Source: Pseudorhodobacter antarcticus
GTDB lineage: Bacteria > Pseudomonadota > Alphaproteobacteria > Rhodobacterales > Rhodobacteraceae
NCBI RefSeq assembly: GCF_900110135.1
Contig: NZ_FOCO01000003.1
Coordinates: 62,001-126,000 of the forward strand
Direction: 5' to 3'
DNA: 64,000 nt
In this document: positions 25,700 to 33,475 of the stretch, one piece after another
Numbering within the stretch: the first letter of the stretch is position 1
How the letters are laid out: the number at the start of each line of letters is the position of its first letter
Program-made: the position numbers and the translations under genes
Notes under the pieces: generated by a model
Seen by the model: only the letters and a program-made list of their open reading frames with translations
The model's database searches: none
Told to the model about the DNA's origin: nothing

Positions 25700-27721
25700 T
25701 TGGATATTGCCACCCTGCGCGCCCAGCACCCCGACCATTGGACGCTTGCCTGCCCCATTCGCACCCTGACCTTGGACGCCGTGGCGGCCGCCAATTCGGG
25801 CCATTCGGGCATGCCGATGGGGATGGCCGATGTGGCGACGGTTTTGTTTCAAAACCACCTGAAATTTGATGCCTCGGCCCCCAACTGGCCCGACCGCGAC
25901 CGGTTTATCCTGTCTGCGGGCCACGGGTCGATGCTGCTGTATTCGCTTTTACACCTGACGGGTTACGCCGACATGACGTTGGAGCAGATCAAGAATTTCC
26001 GCCAATGGGGCGCAATTACCGCGGGCCACCCCGAATATGGCCATGCCACCGGGATTGAAACGACCACGGGTCCCTTGGGGCAAGGCATCGCCAACGCTGT
26101 TGGGTTTGCGATGGCTGAGGAGAATTTGCGCGCGCGCTGGGGGGCCAAAATTCAGGACCACCACACTTATGTGATCGCGGGCGATGGCTGCTTGATGGAA
26201 GGCGTGAGCCAGGAAGCGATTGCGCTGGCGGGCAAGCATGAATTGTCGCGGCTGATCGTTTTGTGGGACAACAACGGGATCACGATTGATGGCAAAGTGT
26301 CGCTGTCGGATGTGACGGACCAAATGGCGCGGTTTGCGGCCAGCGGTTGGGATGTGTTCGCCTGTGACGGGCATGACCCGGTCGATATCGACCGCGCGAT
26401 TGTCGCGGCCAAGACCAGCCCGCGCCCGGCGATGATTGCTTGCGCGACCCATATTGCGTTGGGATCTTCGGCCCAAGACACCTCCAAGGGGCACGGCGCG
26501 CTGACCGCCCCCGATTTGATCGCCCAGACCCGCGAAGTTTATGGCTGGCCGCATGGGCCGTTCGTGATCCCCGCCGATATCAAAGCCCGGTGGGAGGCGA
26601 TTGGCGCGCGCGGCGTGGATGCCCGCAAGGATTGGGAGCGGCGGTTGAGCAATCTGTCGGACACCAAGCGGGCCGAGTTCACGCGGATTTTCAAAGGTGA
26701 GGCCCCGGCGAAACTGGCCGCCGTGGTGCGCGCGTTGAAAAAGCAAGCGGTGGAGACGATGCCAAAAATCGCCACCCGCGCGGCATCGGAACGTGCGCTG
26801 GAGGTGATCAACCCGATCATGCAAGAAACCATGGGCGGGTCGGCGGATTTGACCGGGTCCAACAACACGAAAACCGGCGATTTGGGCGTTTTCATGCCGG
26901 AAAGCCGCGAAGGTCGCTACGTCTATTACGGGATCCGTGAACATGGCATGGCGTCGGCGATGAATGGCATGGCGCTGCACGGCGGGGTGCGCCCTTATTC
27001 GGGCACTTTCATGTGCTTTACCGATTATGCGCGGCCCGCGATGCGGCTTTCGGCGTTGATGGGGGTGCCGGTTGTTTATGTGATGACCCACGATTCTATT
27101 GGTCTGGGCGAGGATGGTCCGACCCACCAGCCCGTTGAACATCTGGCGATCAGCCGGGCCACGCCGAACACGCTGGTCATGCGCCCCGCCGATTTGGTGG
27201 AAACGGCGGAAGCGTGGGAGGTTGCGTTTTCGCAGACCAAGACCCCAACCGTGATGGCCCTGTCGCGGCAGAATTTGCCAGCGGTGCGCAAAAAACACCT
27301 GAACCTGAATATGGTCGCCAAGGGCGCTTATGTTTTGGAGGAGGCGGAGGGCAAGCGGCAGGTGATTTTGATGGCCACCGGGTCAGAGGTCGAAATCGCG
27401 GTGAAAGCGCGCGAGATTTTGCAGGCCGAGGGGATTGGCTGCCGCGTGGTGTCGATGCCGTGCTGGGAGCTGTTTGAGGAGCAAGATCAAGCGTATCGCC
27501 GCAAGGTTTTGCCCCCCGGCCCGGTGCGTGTCGCGGTGGAGGCGGGGATTAGGTTTGGCTGGGATCGTTGGCTGTTTGGTGAGGGCGGCAAGCGCGAAAA
27601 ATCGGGCTTTATCGGGATGCACGGCTTTGGTGCATCGGCGCCCGCAGACCGGCTGTACAAGGAGTTTGGCATCACCGCCGAGGATACCGCAGCCAAGGCG
27701 AAATCGCTGTTGGGGCTGTGA
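25700..27721 (+). CDS. tkt: Transketolase
   Basis: This TPP enzyme moves two-carbon units in the pentose phosphate and, where present, Calvin pathways. Features include [11 protein letters not shown] (about residue 33), the TPP motif [13 protein letters not shown] then NNGITIDG, the pyrimidine-domain segment [15 protein letters not shown] and [14 protein letters not shown]. The 673-residue length is standard. The start is TTG at 25700 with GAAGGAAG 7 bases upstream; no nearby ATG fits. The stop is followed at once by the repeat-rich convergent spacer. Confidence 0.97.
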   Translation: MDIATLRAQHPDHWTLACPIRTLTLDAVAAANSGHSGMPMGMADVATVLFQNHLKFDASAPNWPDRDRFILSAGHGSMLLYSLLHLTGYADMTLEQIKNFRQWGAITAGHPEYGHATGIETTTGPLGQGIANAVGFAMAEENLRARWGAKIQDHHTYVIAGDGCLMEGVSQEAIALAGKHELSRLIVLWDNNGITIDGKVSLSDVTDQMARFAASGWDVFACDGHDPVDIDRAIVAAKTSPRPAMIACATHIALGSSAQDTSKGHGALTAPDLIAQTREVYGWPHGPFVIPADIKARWEAIGARGVDARKDWERRLSNLSDTKRAEFTRIFKGEAPAKLAAVVRALKKQAVETMPKIATRAASERALEVINPIMQETMGGSADLTGSNNTKTGDLGVFMPESREGRYVYYGIREHGMASAMNGMALHGGVRPYSGTFMCFTDYARPAMRLSALMGVPVVYVMTHDSIGLGEDGPTHQPVEHLAISRATPNTLVMRPADLVETAEAWEVAFSQTKTPTVMALSRQNLPAVRKKHLNLNMVAKGAYVLEEAEGKRQVILMATGSEVEIAVKAREILQAEGIGCRVVSMPCWELFEEQDQAYRRKVLPPGPVRVAVEAGIRFGWDRWLFGEGGKREKSGFIGMHGFGASAPADRLYKEFGITAEDTAAKAKSLLGL

Positions 27722-27761
27722 TGCATCGCGCGCGATACAGCTATAGTGCATCGCGCGCGAT
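27722..27761. repeat. Two direct repeats, each containing a 12-bp palindrome
   Basis: TGCATCGCGCGCGAT occurs at 27722-27736 and 27747-27761, 25 bases apart. Each contains the perfect palindrome ATCGCGCGCGAT. The first copy begins on the base after the tkt stop codon. Confidence 0.8.
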
Positions 27762-27800
27762 GCGGCGGCTAAGCCCTTGATTTTAGGGCTTAGCCGCCGC
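27762..27800. other. Long perfect hairpin in the tkt / CBS convergent spacer
   Basis: Arms of 16 bp (27762-27777 and 27785-27800) pair perfectly around a TGATTTT loop. There is no T-run after it. It may block read-through, protect a transcript end, or be a protein site. Confidence 0.7.
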
Positions 27801-27804
27801 GATG

Positions 27805-27819
27805 TTAACCAAATTTTAA
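27805..27819. promoter_or_regulatory. CtrA-type full site TTAA-N7-TTAA
   Basis: TTAACCAAATTTTAA fits the full alphaproteobacterial CtrA consensus, with a C after it. It lies between two converging genes, so it is not positioned as a normal promoter site. It could serve an unannotated transcript or be chance. Confidence 0.35.
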
Positions 27820-27838
27820 CGGTTTGAAACGCGATTTG

Positions 27839-27861
27839 CGGGGGCTTTTGGCCCCCGTTTT
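27839..27861 (+). terminator. Intrinsic terminator of tkt
   Basis: CGGGGGC (27839-27845) pairs with GCCCCCG (27851-27857) around TTTTG, followed by four T. Confidence 0.75.
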
Positions 27862-27878
27862 CACGTTTAACCCCTAAG

Positions 27879-28418
27879 TCACATGGACCGCAGCACGACG
27901 ACCATCAGCAAGGAATAAAGAGCGACACCGCCGCCGATCAGAAAGAACGGCCAGTTTTTGGTGACGGTTGCGGTGGCCATCGACCGCATCTGACCGATCA
28001 AATCGGGCCATGTGTAGGATACGAAATCGCCTTGGGTAAACACGGCTTTGATATGACCGTTTTCATCGACCACGGGCAAGCGGCGGAAACGTTCGTTTGA
28101 CATGATGCGCAGCCAATCCAGCATATCATCGGTTTCGCGCGCCAAACGCGGGTTTTCGGTCATGATCTCGGCCAAGGTGGTTTTATGCGCGTCAAGGTTT
28201 TTGGCGACCAGTCTGTTCATCACATCGCGTTCTGTAACGACGCCAATGACCTTTTTACTGGTGTCGATCACGATGACGGAGCCGTAGTTTTTCACGGCCA
28301 TTTTGGTGACCGCGTCAAACACGGTCGTTTCGGGCGCGCAGGTCAGCGGTTGCTGCTTCATCTTATATTCGGGGCGGTCCATCAAGCGATTGCCGGGGCG
28401 TTGAGTGGTGTCTGGCAT
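27879..28418 (-). CDS. Membrane-anchored CBS-domain protein
   Basis: The 179-residue protein carries a pair of CBS motifs (residues 25-135: PETTVFDAVTKMAVKNYGSV, VIGVVTERDVMNRL and RRLPVVDENGHIKAVFTQGD) and one C-terminal transmembrane helix (WPFFLIGGGVALYSLLMVVVL). CBS pairs bind adenosine nucleotides. The tail anchor is unusual for a small stand-alone CBS protein and puts the sensor at the inner membrane facing the cytoplasm. GGAGG lies six bases before the ATG. Its partner is unknown. Confidence 0.85.
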   Translation of the reverse strand: MPDTTQRPGNRLMDRPEYKMKQQPLTCAPETTVFDAVTKMAVKNYGSVIVIDTSKKVIGVVTERDVMNRLVAKNLDAHKTTLAEIMTENPRLARETDDMLDWLRIMSNERFRRLPVVDENGHIKAVFTQGDFVSYTWPDLIGQMRSMATATVTKNWPFFLIGGGVALYSLLMVVVLRSM

Positions 28419-28482
28419 GGCGTGCCTCCTGTGTTGTTGACGCTATGACCTAGGGCACATGCGGCAAAAGGCCACCCCCCGG

Positions 28483-29451
28483 TCAATGCGCGCTGGTTTT
28501 GCCTGTGAGGCGCGCCAAGGTGGGTGTGATGATTTTGGTGACAAGAGGGATAAGGAGAAGCCCAAGCACCAAGCCGATAACGCCGTCAATTGCCGCCGTA
28601 ACCGCCCATTGGGTAAGACCGGGGGGGGCGGGGATGGAGTGACTGGCCGCCACGGCCAAATGATGGATTTGATCGTAAATCCATGGAAAACCAAGCACTT
28701 GCAACCCATGGGTGATGATGTTGCCCCCCACCCACAGCATTGCCCCCGTACCGACAAACGACAGCGTGGCGAGCAGGTAAGGCATGAAACGCACCAGCGC
28801 GCGCCCCACCGCGCGGCTGGCAGCAAAGCGCATATTGGCGGCCATGTGCAGCCCCACATCATCCATTTTCACGATCAACGCGACCACGCCGTAGACGGCA
28901 ACCGTGACCATGATGGCGACCACGGCAAGCGTTGCCGCCTGCATATAGACGTTTGGTGCGTCGATGACCGAAAGCGAAATGGTCATAATCTCGGCTGACA
29001 GAATGAAGTCGGTTTTGATTGCGCCTGCGACGCGCGCCTCCTCCAGCTTTTTGGGGTCTTTTGGGGTCATGTCGGCGTCCACCGTGTGGCTGGTGCCGGG
29101 GAACAGGGCGTGAAAGATTTTTTCAGCCCCTTCAAAACACAGAAATGCGCCGCCGAACATGAGAAGCGGCGTGATCGCCCAAGGGGCGAAGTTTGAAAGC
29201 AGGAGGGCGGCGGGCAGAAGGTATAAGAGCTTGTTTTTGAACGACCCTTTGGTGATGCGCCAGATCATTGGCAATTCGCGGCTGGCATCAAGACCGGTGA
29301 CATAGGTAGGGGTTACTGCGGCATCGTCGATCAGCACGCCTGCGGTTTTGGAGCCTGCTTTGGCAGCGGCGGCGGCGATATCATCGACGGATGTGGCGGC
29401 CACTTTGGCGATTGCGGCCACATCATCCAACAGGGCCAAAAGTCCGCTCAT
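28483..29451 (-). CDS. DUF808 (YedI-like) inner membrane protein
   Basis: The 322-residue protein starts with MSGLLALLDDVAAIAKVAATSVDDIAAAAA (seen in parts), the usual DUF808 start. Several membrane segments follow (LLYLLPAALLLSNFAPWAITPLL, ADFILSAEIMTISL-like region, VVAIMVTVAVYGVVALIV and a C-terminal GVIGLVLGLLLIPLV). The central GGAFLCFEGAEKI is typical. The function of the family is unknown. AAAGGA precedes the ATG. It is divergent from the gap genes across a spacer with operator-like palindromes. Confidence 0.88.
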   Translation of the reverse strand: MSGLLALLDDVAAIAKVAATSVDDIAAAAAKAGSKTAGVLIDDAAVTPTYVTGLDASRELPMIWRITKGSFKNKLLYLLPAALLLSNFAPWAITPLLMFGGAFLCFEGAEKIFHALFPGTSHTVDADMTPKDPKKLEEARVAGAIKTDFILSAEIMTISLSVIDAPNVYMQAATLAVVAIMVTVAVYGVVALIVKMDDVGLHMAANMRFAASRAVGRALVRFMPYLLATLSFVGTGAMLWVGGNIITHGLQVLGFPWIYDQIHHLAVAASHSIPAPPGLTQWAVTAAIDGVIGLVLGLLLIPLVTKIITPTLARLTGKTSAH

Positions 29452-29509
29452 TAACTATCCTTTCAGGGTTGTGCGCTAGGGTAACTATATTCGCGGGCCG
29501 GGCCAAGCC

Positions 29510-29521
29510 GTTAGCGGAAAC
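29510..29521. promoter_or_regulatory. LacI-type operator candidate A (gap region)
   Basis: GTTAGCGGAAAC matches the palindrome GTTAGCGCTAAC at 10 of 12 positions. It lies in the DUF808 / gap divergent spacer, 22 bp centre to centre from site B. Confidence 0.4.
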
Positions 29522-29531
29522 AGCGATTTGC

Positions 29532-29543
29532 GTTAGCGCCAAC
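29532..29543. promoter_or_regulatory. LacI-type operator candidate B (gap region)
   Basis: GTTAGCGCCAAC matches GTTAGCGCTAAC at 11 of 12 positions. The ideal palindrome is that recalled for CceR-type central-carbon regulators in Rhodobacter. Confidence 0.55.
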
Positions 29544-29550
29544 AGGGCAA

Positions 29551-29562
29551 GTTTGCGCTAAC
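29551..29562. promoter_or_regulatory. LacI-type operator candidate C (gap region)
   Basis: GTTTGCGCTAAC matches GTTAGCGCTAAC at 11 of 12 positions, centred 19 bp from site B and 86 bases before the first gap ATG. Confidence 0.55.
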
Positions 29563-29647
29563 ACACTGATAAAAAGACGTTTTTAGCTTTGAAATGAAGG
29601 GGGATTTGTATATGGGTCCGCAAGGGGCTGAGATGTAAGGGTTTGGT

Positions 29648-30649
29648 ATGACAATCACCATCGGGATCAACGGGTTCGGGCGCATCGGGCGCTGCACATT
29701 GGCACATATTGCGGAAAGTGCGCGCAATGACGTGCAGGTTGTGGCGATCAATGCGACGGGGCCGATTGCAACCAACGCGCATTTGTTGAAATACGATTCG
29801 GTGCATGGGCGGTTTCCAGGCGTGGTGCGGGTGGAAGGCAACACGCTGGACCTGGGGCGCGGGCCGATGCGCGTGATGTCGACCTATAACCCCACTGAGC
29901 TGGACTGGGAGGGGGTTGATGTGGTGCTGGAATGTACCGGCAAGTTCAACAACCGCGAACAGGCGGCAGTGCATTTGACGCGCGGGGCAAAGCGGGTTCT
30001 GGTGTCTGCGCCTGCGAAAAATGTTGATAAGACGGTTGTGTACGGTGTGAACCACCGGCAGTTGTTGGCCGAGCATCATGTTGTGTCGAACGGGTCGTGT
30101 ACCACGAATTGTCTGGCGCCGCTGGCCAAGGTGTTGAACGATGCGGTGGGGATTGAAAGCGGGATTATGACGACGATCCACAGCTATACCGGCGATCAGC
30201 CGACATTGGACCGCCGGCATGATGATTTGTACCGGGCGCGGGCGGCGGCCATGGCGATGATCCCGACATCGACCGGGGCTGCGGCGGCACTGGGAGAGGT
30301 GTTGCCAGAACTGGCCGGCCGGTTGGATGGAACGGCGATGCGGGTGCCCACGCCCAATGTGTCGGCAGTGGATTTGACGTTTATTGCGCGCAAATCGGTG
30401 ACGGCGGCGCAAGTGAACGAGATCGTGCGCGAGGCGGCGGCGGGGTATATGGGGATGGTCATGGCCTATGACCCAGAACCGAAGGTGTCGGTGGATTTCA
30501 ACCACACGCCGCACAGCTGTATTTTTGCGCCTGACCAGACCAAGGTTGTGGGCAATTGCGTTCGGGTGCTTGCGTGGTATGACAACGAATGGGCCTTTTC
30601 TTGCCGGATGGCCGATGTGGCCGGGGCAATGGGGCGGTTGTTGCATTAA
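29648..30649 (+). CDS. Glyceraldehyde-3-phosphate dehydrogenase, GapB-like (predicted NADP-preferring)
   Basis: This 333-residue enzyme has the [10 protein letters not shown]-type Rossmann start ([11 protein letters not shown]), catalytic Cys151 in SCTTNCL, and [20 protein letters not shown]. At position 36, where NAD enzymes have Asp (AIND), it has Ala (VVAINATG), and it has ECTGKFN in place of GIF. Both features match B. subtilis GapB, which prefers NADP and works in gluconeogenesis. An erythrose-4-phosphate dehydrogenase role is possible. AAGGG precedes the ATG. Three operator-like palindromes lie upstream; a second gap gene follows 270 bases later. Confidence 0.92.
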   Translation: MTITIGINGFGRIGRCTLAHIAESARNDVQVVAINATGPIATNAHLLKYDSVHGRFPGVVRVEGNTLDLGRGPMRVMSTYNPTELDWEGVDVVLECTGKFNNREQAAVHLTRGAKRVLVSAPAKNVDKTVVYGVNHRQLLAEHHVVSNGSCTTNCLAPLAKVLNDAVGIESGIMTTIHSYTGDQPTLDRRHDDLYRARAAAMAMIPTSTGAAAALGEVLPELAGRLDGTAMRVPTPNVSAVDLTFIARKSVTAAQVNEIVREAAAGYMGMVMAYDPEPKVSVDFNHTPHSCIFAPDQTKVVGNCVRVLAWYDNEWAFSCRMADVAGAMGRLLH

Positions 30650-30682
30650 TCGGGCCTGCGGTCCGCGCGTTTGGGGACCGAC

Positions 30683-30826
30683 ATGACGAACACCTTGGCG
30701 ATCTGGCTGGGCTTTGTGATTGTGGCGGCGGTTTTGGCCGACATCATCTTGAACAGCGGCGGGGCCTTGCTGTTTTTGCTGCGCAGATTCGCGGTGTTTA
30801 TCGAATATCTTTCCTTCTGGCGGTGA
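30683..30826 (+). CDS. Small membrane protein between the gap genes (47 aa)
   Basis: The frame starts at ATG 30683 with GGGGA about six bases upstream. It has one hydrophobic helix (LAIWLGFVIVAAVLADIIL) and a second amphipathic stretch ending FIEYLSFWR. I recall similar 45-50 residue proteins ending in a FWR-type tail beside gap genes in other Rhodobacterales, which supports it being real, but have no function for it. It may associate with the membrane near central metabolism or be unrelated. Confidence 0.65.
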   Translation: MTNTLAIWLGFVIVAAVLADIILNSGGALLFLLRRFAVFIEYLSFWR

Positions 30827-30867
30827 AACGGGCAGTCTTTGGCTTGTATTTTTGCTTGATTTATGGT

Positions 30868-30879
30868 GTTAGCGCTAGC
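30868..30879. promoter_or_regulatory. LacI-type operator candidate D (upstream of second gap)
   Basis: GTTAGCGCTAGC, flanked by T and A, matches the 12-mer palindrome at 11 of 12 positions. It is 41 bases upstream of the second gap ATG, near its likely promoter. Confidence 0.6.
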
Positions 30880-30919
30880 AATGGGGCGGCCTGCCCCGCA
30901 ATGAAAGAAGGAACCTGCC

Positions 30920-31921
30920 ATGACCGTCAAAGTCGCTATCAATGGGTTTGGTCGCATTGGCCGCAATGTGTTGCGCGCCATTATTGAATCGGGGCGAACC
31001 GATATTGAGGTGGTCGCGATCAATGATCTGGGCCCGGTGGAAACCAATGCGCATTTGTTGCGGTTTGATTCCGTGCATGGGCGGTTTCCGGGCACAGTGA
31101 CCACGACAGACACGACGATTGACGTGGGGCGTGGGCCGATTGCAGTCACCGCCATTCGCAACCCAGCCGAATTGCCTTGGCAGCACATTGATATTGTTAT
31201 GGAATGTACCGGGATTTTCACTGACAAAGAAAAGGCGAAAATCCATTTGGAAAACGGCGCAAGCCGGGTTTTGGTTTCGGCCCCGTCCAAGGGCGCGGAT
31301 AAAACGATTGTGTACGGCGTGAATCACGACACGCTGACGGCCGCCGATGTGATTGTGTCCAACGCGTCTTGCACCACCAACTGTTTATCGCCGGTGGTGA
31401 AGGTGCTGAATGATGCGATTGGCATTACCAAAGGGTTTATGACCACGATCCACAGCTATACCGGCGATCAGCCGACGTTGGACACCATGCACAACGACCT
31501 GTACCGCGCGCGGGCCGCAGCGTTGAGCATGATTCCGACATCGACCGGGGCGGCAAAAGCCGTGGGGTTGGTGCTGCCCGAATTGAATGGCAAGTTGGAC
31601 GGGGTGGCCATTCGCGTGCCAACGCCGAACGTGTCAGTGGTGGATTTGACGTTTGAGGCAAGCCGCACCACGACTGTGGAGGAGGTGAACGCCGCCATTA
31701 TCGCCGCTGCCAATGGGCCGCTGAAGGGGATTTTGGGGTTCACCGATCAGCCGAATGTGTCGATGGATTTCAACCATGACCCGCGCAGCTCGATTTTCCA
31801 CTTGGACCAGACCAAGGTTTTGGACGGAAATATGGTGCGGATTTTGACGTGGTACGACAATGAATGGGGATTTTCGAACCGCATGGCCGATACGGCTGTG
31901 GCGATGGGAAAGTTTTTGTAA
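30920..31921 (+). CDS. gap: Glyceraldehyde-3-phosphate dehydrogenase (NAD type)
   Basis: The second 333-residue GAPDH aligns with its upstream paralogue without gaps by eye. It has Asp36 (VVAINDLG), the NAD-type residue, Cys151 in SCTTNCL and CTGIF, as in glycolytic Gap[21 protein letters not shown] is shared. This is probably the main glycolytic enzyme. AAGGAA precedes the ATG, a palindromic operator is just upstream and a strong terminator lies 28 bases after the stop. Confidence 0.95.
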   Translation: MTVKVAINGFGRIGRNVLRAIIESGRTDIEVVAINDLGPVETNAHLLRFDSVHGRFPGTVTTTDTTIDVGRGPIAVTAIRNPAELPWQHIDIVMECTGIFTDKEKAKIHLENGASRVLVSAPSKGADKTIVYGVNHDTLTAADVIVSNASCTTNCLSPVVKVLNDAIGITKGFMTTIHSYTGDQPTLDTMHNDLYRARAAALSMIPTSTGAAKAVGLVLPELNGKLDGVAIRVPTPNVSVVDLTFEASRTTTVEEVNAAIIAAANGPLKGILGFTDQPNVSMDFNHDPRSSIFHLDQTKVLDGNMVRILTWYDNEWGFSNRMADTAVAMGKFL

Positions 31922-31948
31922 ATCACCCGTCAAGGGTTGGATATCATT

Positions 31949-31977
31949 GGGGTGCCCATTGCGGCGCCCCTTTTTTT
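31949..31977 (+). terminator. Intrinsic terminator after gap
   Basis: GGGGTGCC (31949-31956) pairs with GGCGCCCC (31963-31970), one G-T pair, followed by seven T. A second hairpin (CCATGCG/CGCATGG) follows at about 31990-32009. Confidence 0.9.
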
Positions 31978-32030
31978 ATCCGGCCAAAGCCATGCGTGCA
32001 GCGCATGGCCCCTTGCGATTGGCGACAGTT

Positions 32031-32042
32031 GTTAGCGCAAGC
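32031..32042. promoter_or_regulatory. LacI-type operator candidate E
   Basis: GTTAGCGCAAGC matches the gap-region palindrome at 10 of 12 positions. It lies 70 bases upstream of the small gene at 32112, suggesting that gene may belong to the same regulon. Confidence 0.4.
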
Positions 32043-32111
32043 ATTTACCCCGATATAGAACGCAGAAGGGTGGCATGGGGCCAGCCTTTTGGATGTATGT
32101 TAGGAAAAACA

Positions 32112-32273
32112 ATGCACAATCTGTTTAAATCTGTGAAATTGGCGCTGGCTGACTATGCCCGCTATGTGGCGACCCGCAATGAAATTGCGCAGATGCCGCT
32201 GGATGTGGCGCTGGACCTTGGGATTTTTCGCGGCGATGCCGACAAGATCGCGCGCAAGGCTGTTTGGAATTAA
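32112..32273 (+). CDS. Small conserved protein, DUF1127-like (53 aa)
   Basis: Starting at ATG 32112 (AGGAAA five bases upstream), the 53-residue product has the shape of DUF1127 proteins: a basic helix (SVKLALADYARYVATRNEIAQ) followed by LDVALDLGIFRGDADKIARK, recalling their LSDRELADIGLTRGDI motif. Such short Arg-rich proteins are implicated in phosphate and carbon metabolism and RNA turnover in some alphaproteobacteria. The match is by shape, so the family call is tentative. It stands between gap and the convergent coaD. Confidence 0.6.
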   Translation: MHNLFKSVKLALADYARYVATRNEIAQMPLDVALDLGIFRGDADKIARKAVWN

Positions 32274-32294
32274 GCGCCGTTTCTGGCGACCCTT

Positions 32295-32786
32295 TTAGGC
32301 GTAGCGCGCGACCAGCGCGTCGCGCACGGCGGGGGGCACGAATTTTGACACATCGCCCCCCAGCCGTGCAATTTCCTTGACCAGCTTTGACGCAATCGCC
32401 TGACGCCGCGCATCGGCCATCATAAACACTGTTTCTATTGATGCATCCATCGCGCGGTTCATGCCAACCATTTGAAATTCATATTCAAAATCTGCCACGG
32501 CGCGCAAGCCGCGCACAATCACGGTGGCCCCCACATCACGGGCGCAATCAATCAGCAGGTTTTCAAACGGGTGGACCACGATCACACCGCCGGTTTTGGC
32601 AAGGATGGGGGCACATTCCGCCTCTACCATTGCCACGCGGTCCTCGAGTGAAAACAAGGGGCCTTTGTCGCGGTTGATCGCAACACCGATCACCAATTTA
32701 TCGACCAAGCCCATCGCGCGCTGGATGATATCGGTGTGGCCCAATGTGATTGGGTCAAAGGTGCCGGGATAAAGGCCAGTGCGCAT
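32295..32786 (-). CDS. coaD: Phosphopantetheine adenylyltransferase
   Basis: CoaD makes dephospho-CoA from 4'-phosphopantetheine and ATP. The product is 163 residues with the nucleotidyltransferase start MRTGLYPGTFDPITLGHTDI, then VIVRGLRAVADFEYEFQM. ATG 32786 has AGGAGG upstream; the frame's earlier start at 32840 adds a Cys-rich leader unlike the family. Confidence 0.96.
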   Translation of the reverse strand: MRTGLYPGTFDPITLGHTDIIQRAMGLVDKLVIGVAINRDKGPLFSLEDRVAMVEAECAPILAKTGGVIVVHPFENLLIDCARDVGATVIVRGLRAVADFEYEFQMVGMNRAMDASIETVFMMADARRQAIASKLVKEIARLGGDVSKFVPPAVRDALVARYA

Positions 32787-32879
32787 GACGCCTCCTGTTT
32801 TTTGTTGCAGCACGCAACAATATTGCGCGCAGCTTTGCAAGAGAAAAACGAGAGCGTGCGACGTGGGTTTGGCGCGGCG

Positions 32880-33314
32880 TTAGAAGCCTTTTATCATGCC
32901 TTCCAGCGCGTCTTTTTCCATCGTTAATTGCGCCAGCCGCGTCTTGACCACATCCCCGATAGAGATGATGCCGATCATTTCCGCCCCGTCCATCACGGGC
33001 ATATGGCGAAAGCGACCATCGGTCATTTTCTGCATCACGCTGTCGGCGCTGTCGGATTTGGTGCAAGTGACCAGTTTGGCTGTCATCACCCCATCCACCG
33101 TGTCGGTCATGCAGGTCACGCCGCGTTTGCCCAAGACGCGCACAATATCGCGTTCCGATAAGATGCCATCGGGGTGGGTGCCATCGCGGCTGATGATGAT
33201 GGCGCCGATGCGTTTTTCGGACAGGATGGCCGCCGCCTCGGATAAGGTGGCGCTGGGTTTGAGGGTGACGACGCCTTGGTTGGATTTGGACCTAAGGATC
33301 TGTTGGACGCTCAT
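32880..33314 (-). CDS. CBS-domain protein
   Basis: The 144-residue product is a bare CBS pair: LKPSATLSEAAAILSEKRIGAIIISRDGT (in parts) and SDSADSVMQKMTDGRFRHMPVMDGAEMIGIISIGDVVK (in parts). It is the common soluble type, likely sensing adenine nucleotides. GGGAGG precedes the ATG. It is unlike the membrane-tailed CBS protein at 28 kb. It is divergent from the valine genes. Confidence 0.9.
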   Translation of the reverse strand: MSVQQILRSKSNQGVVTLKPSATLSEAAAILSEKRIGAIIISRDGTHPDGILSERDIVRVLGKRGVTCMTDTVDGVMTAKLVTCTKSDSADSVMQKMTDGRFRHMPVMDGAEMIGIISIGDVVKTRLAQLTMEKDALEGMIKGF

Positions 33315-33475
33315 TGATACCTCCCCTATTTCGATGGTTCAGGGTCGGCTGTCGGGGGGCTGTCTGTCAAGCGATTGCTTTGACTGCCTTTGCTGCAAGT
33401 GCATGGGTGCGCAGATTGGCCTTTATCGGGCGATTGTGCGGGTATAGGTTGGGCGCATTATAGCAGGAGGATGCC

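Noticed and set aside
25949-27298. 449-residue minus-strand frame
   Set aside because: It is antisense to transketolase and has no family pattern.
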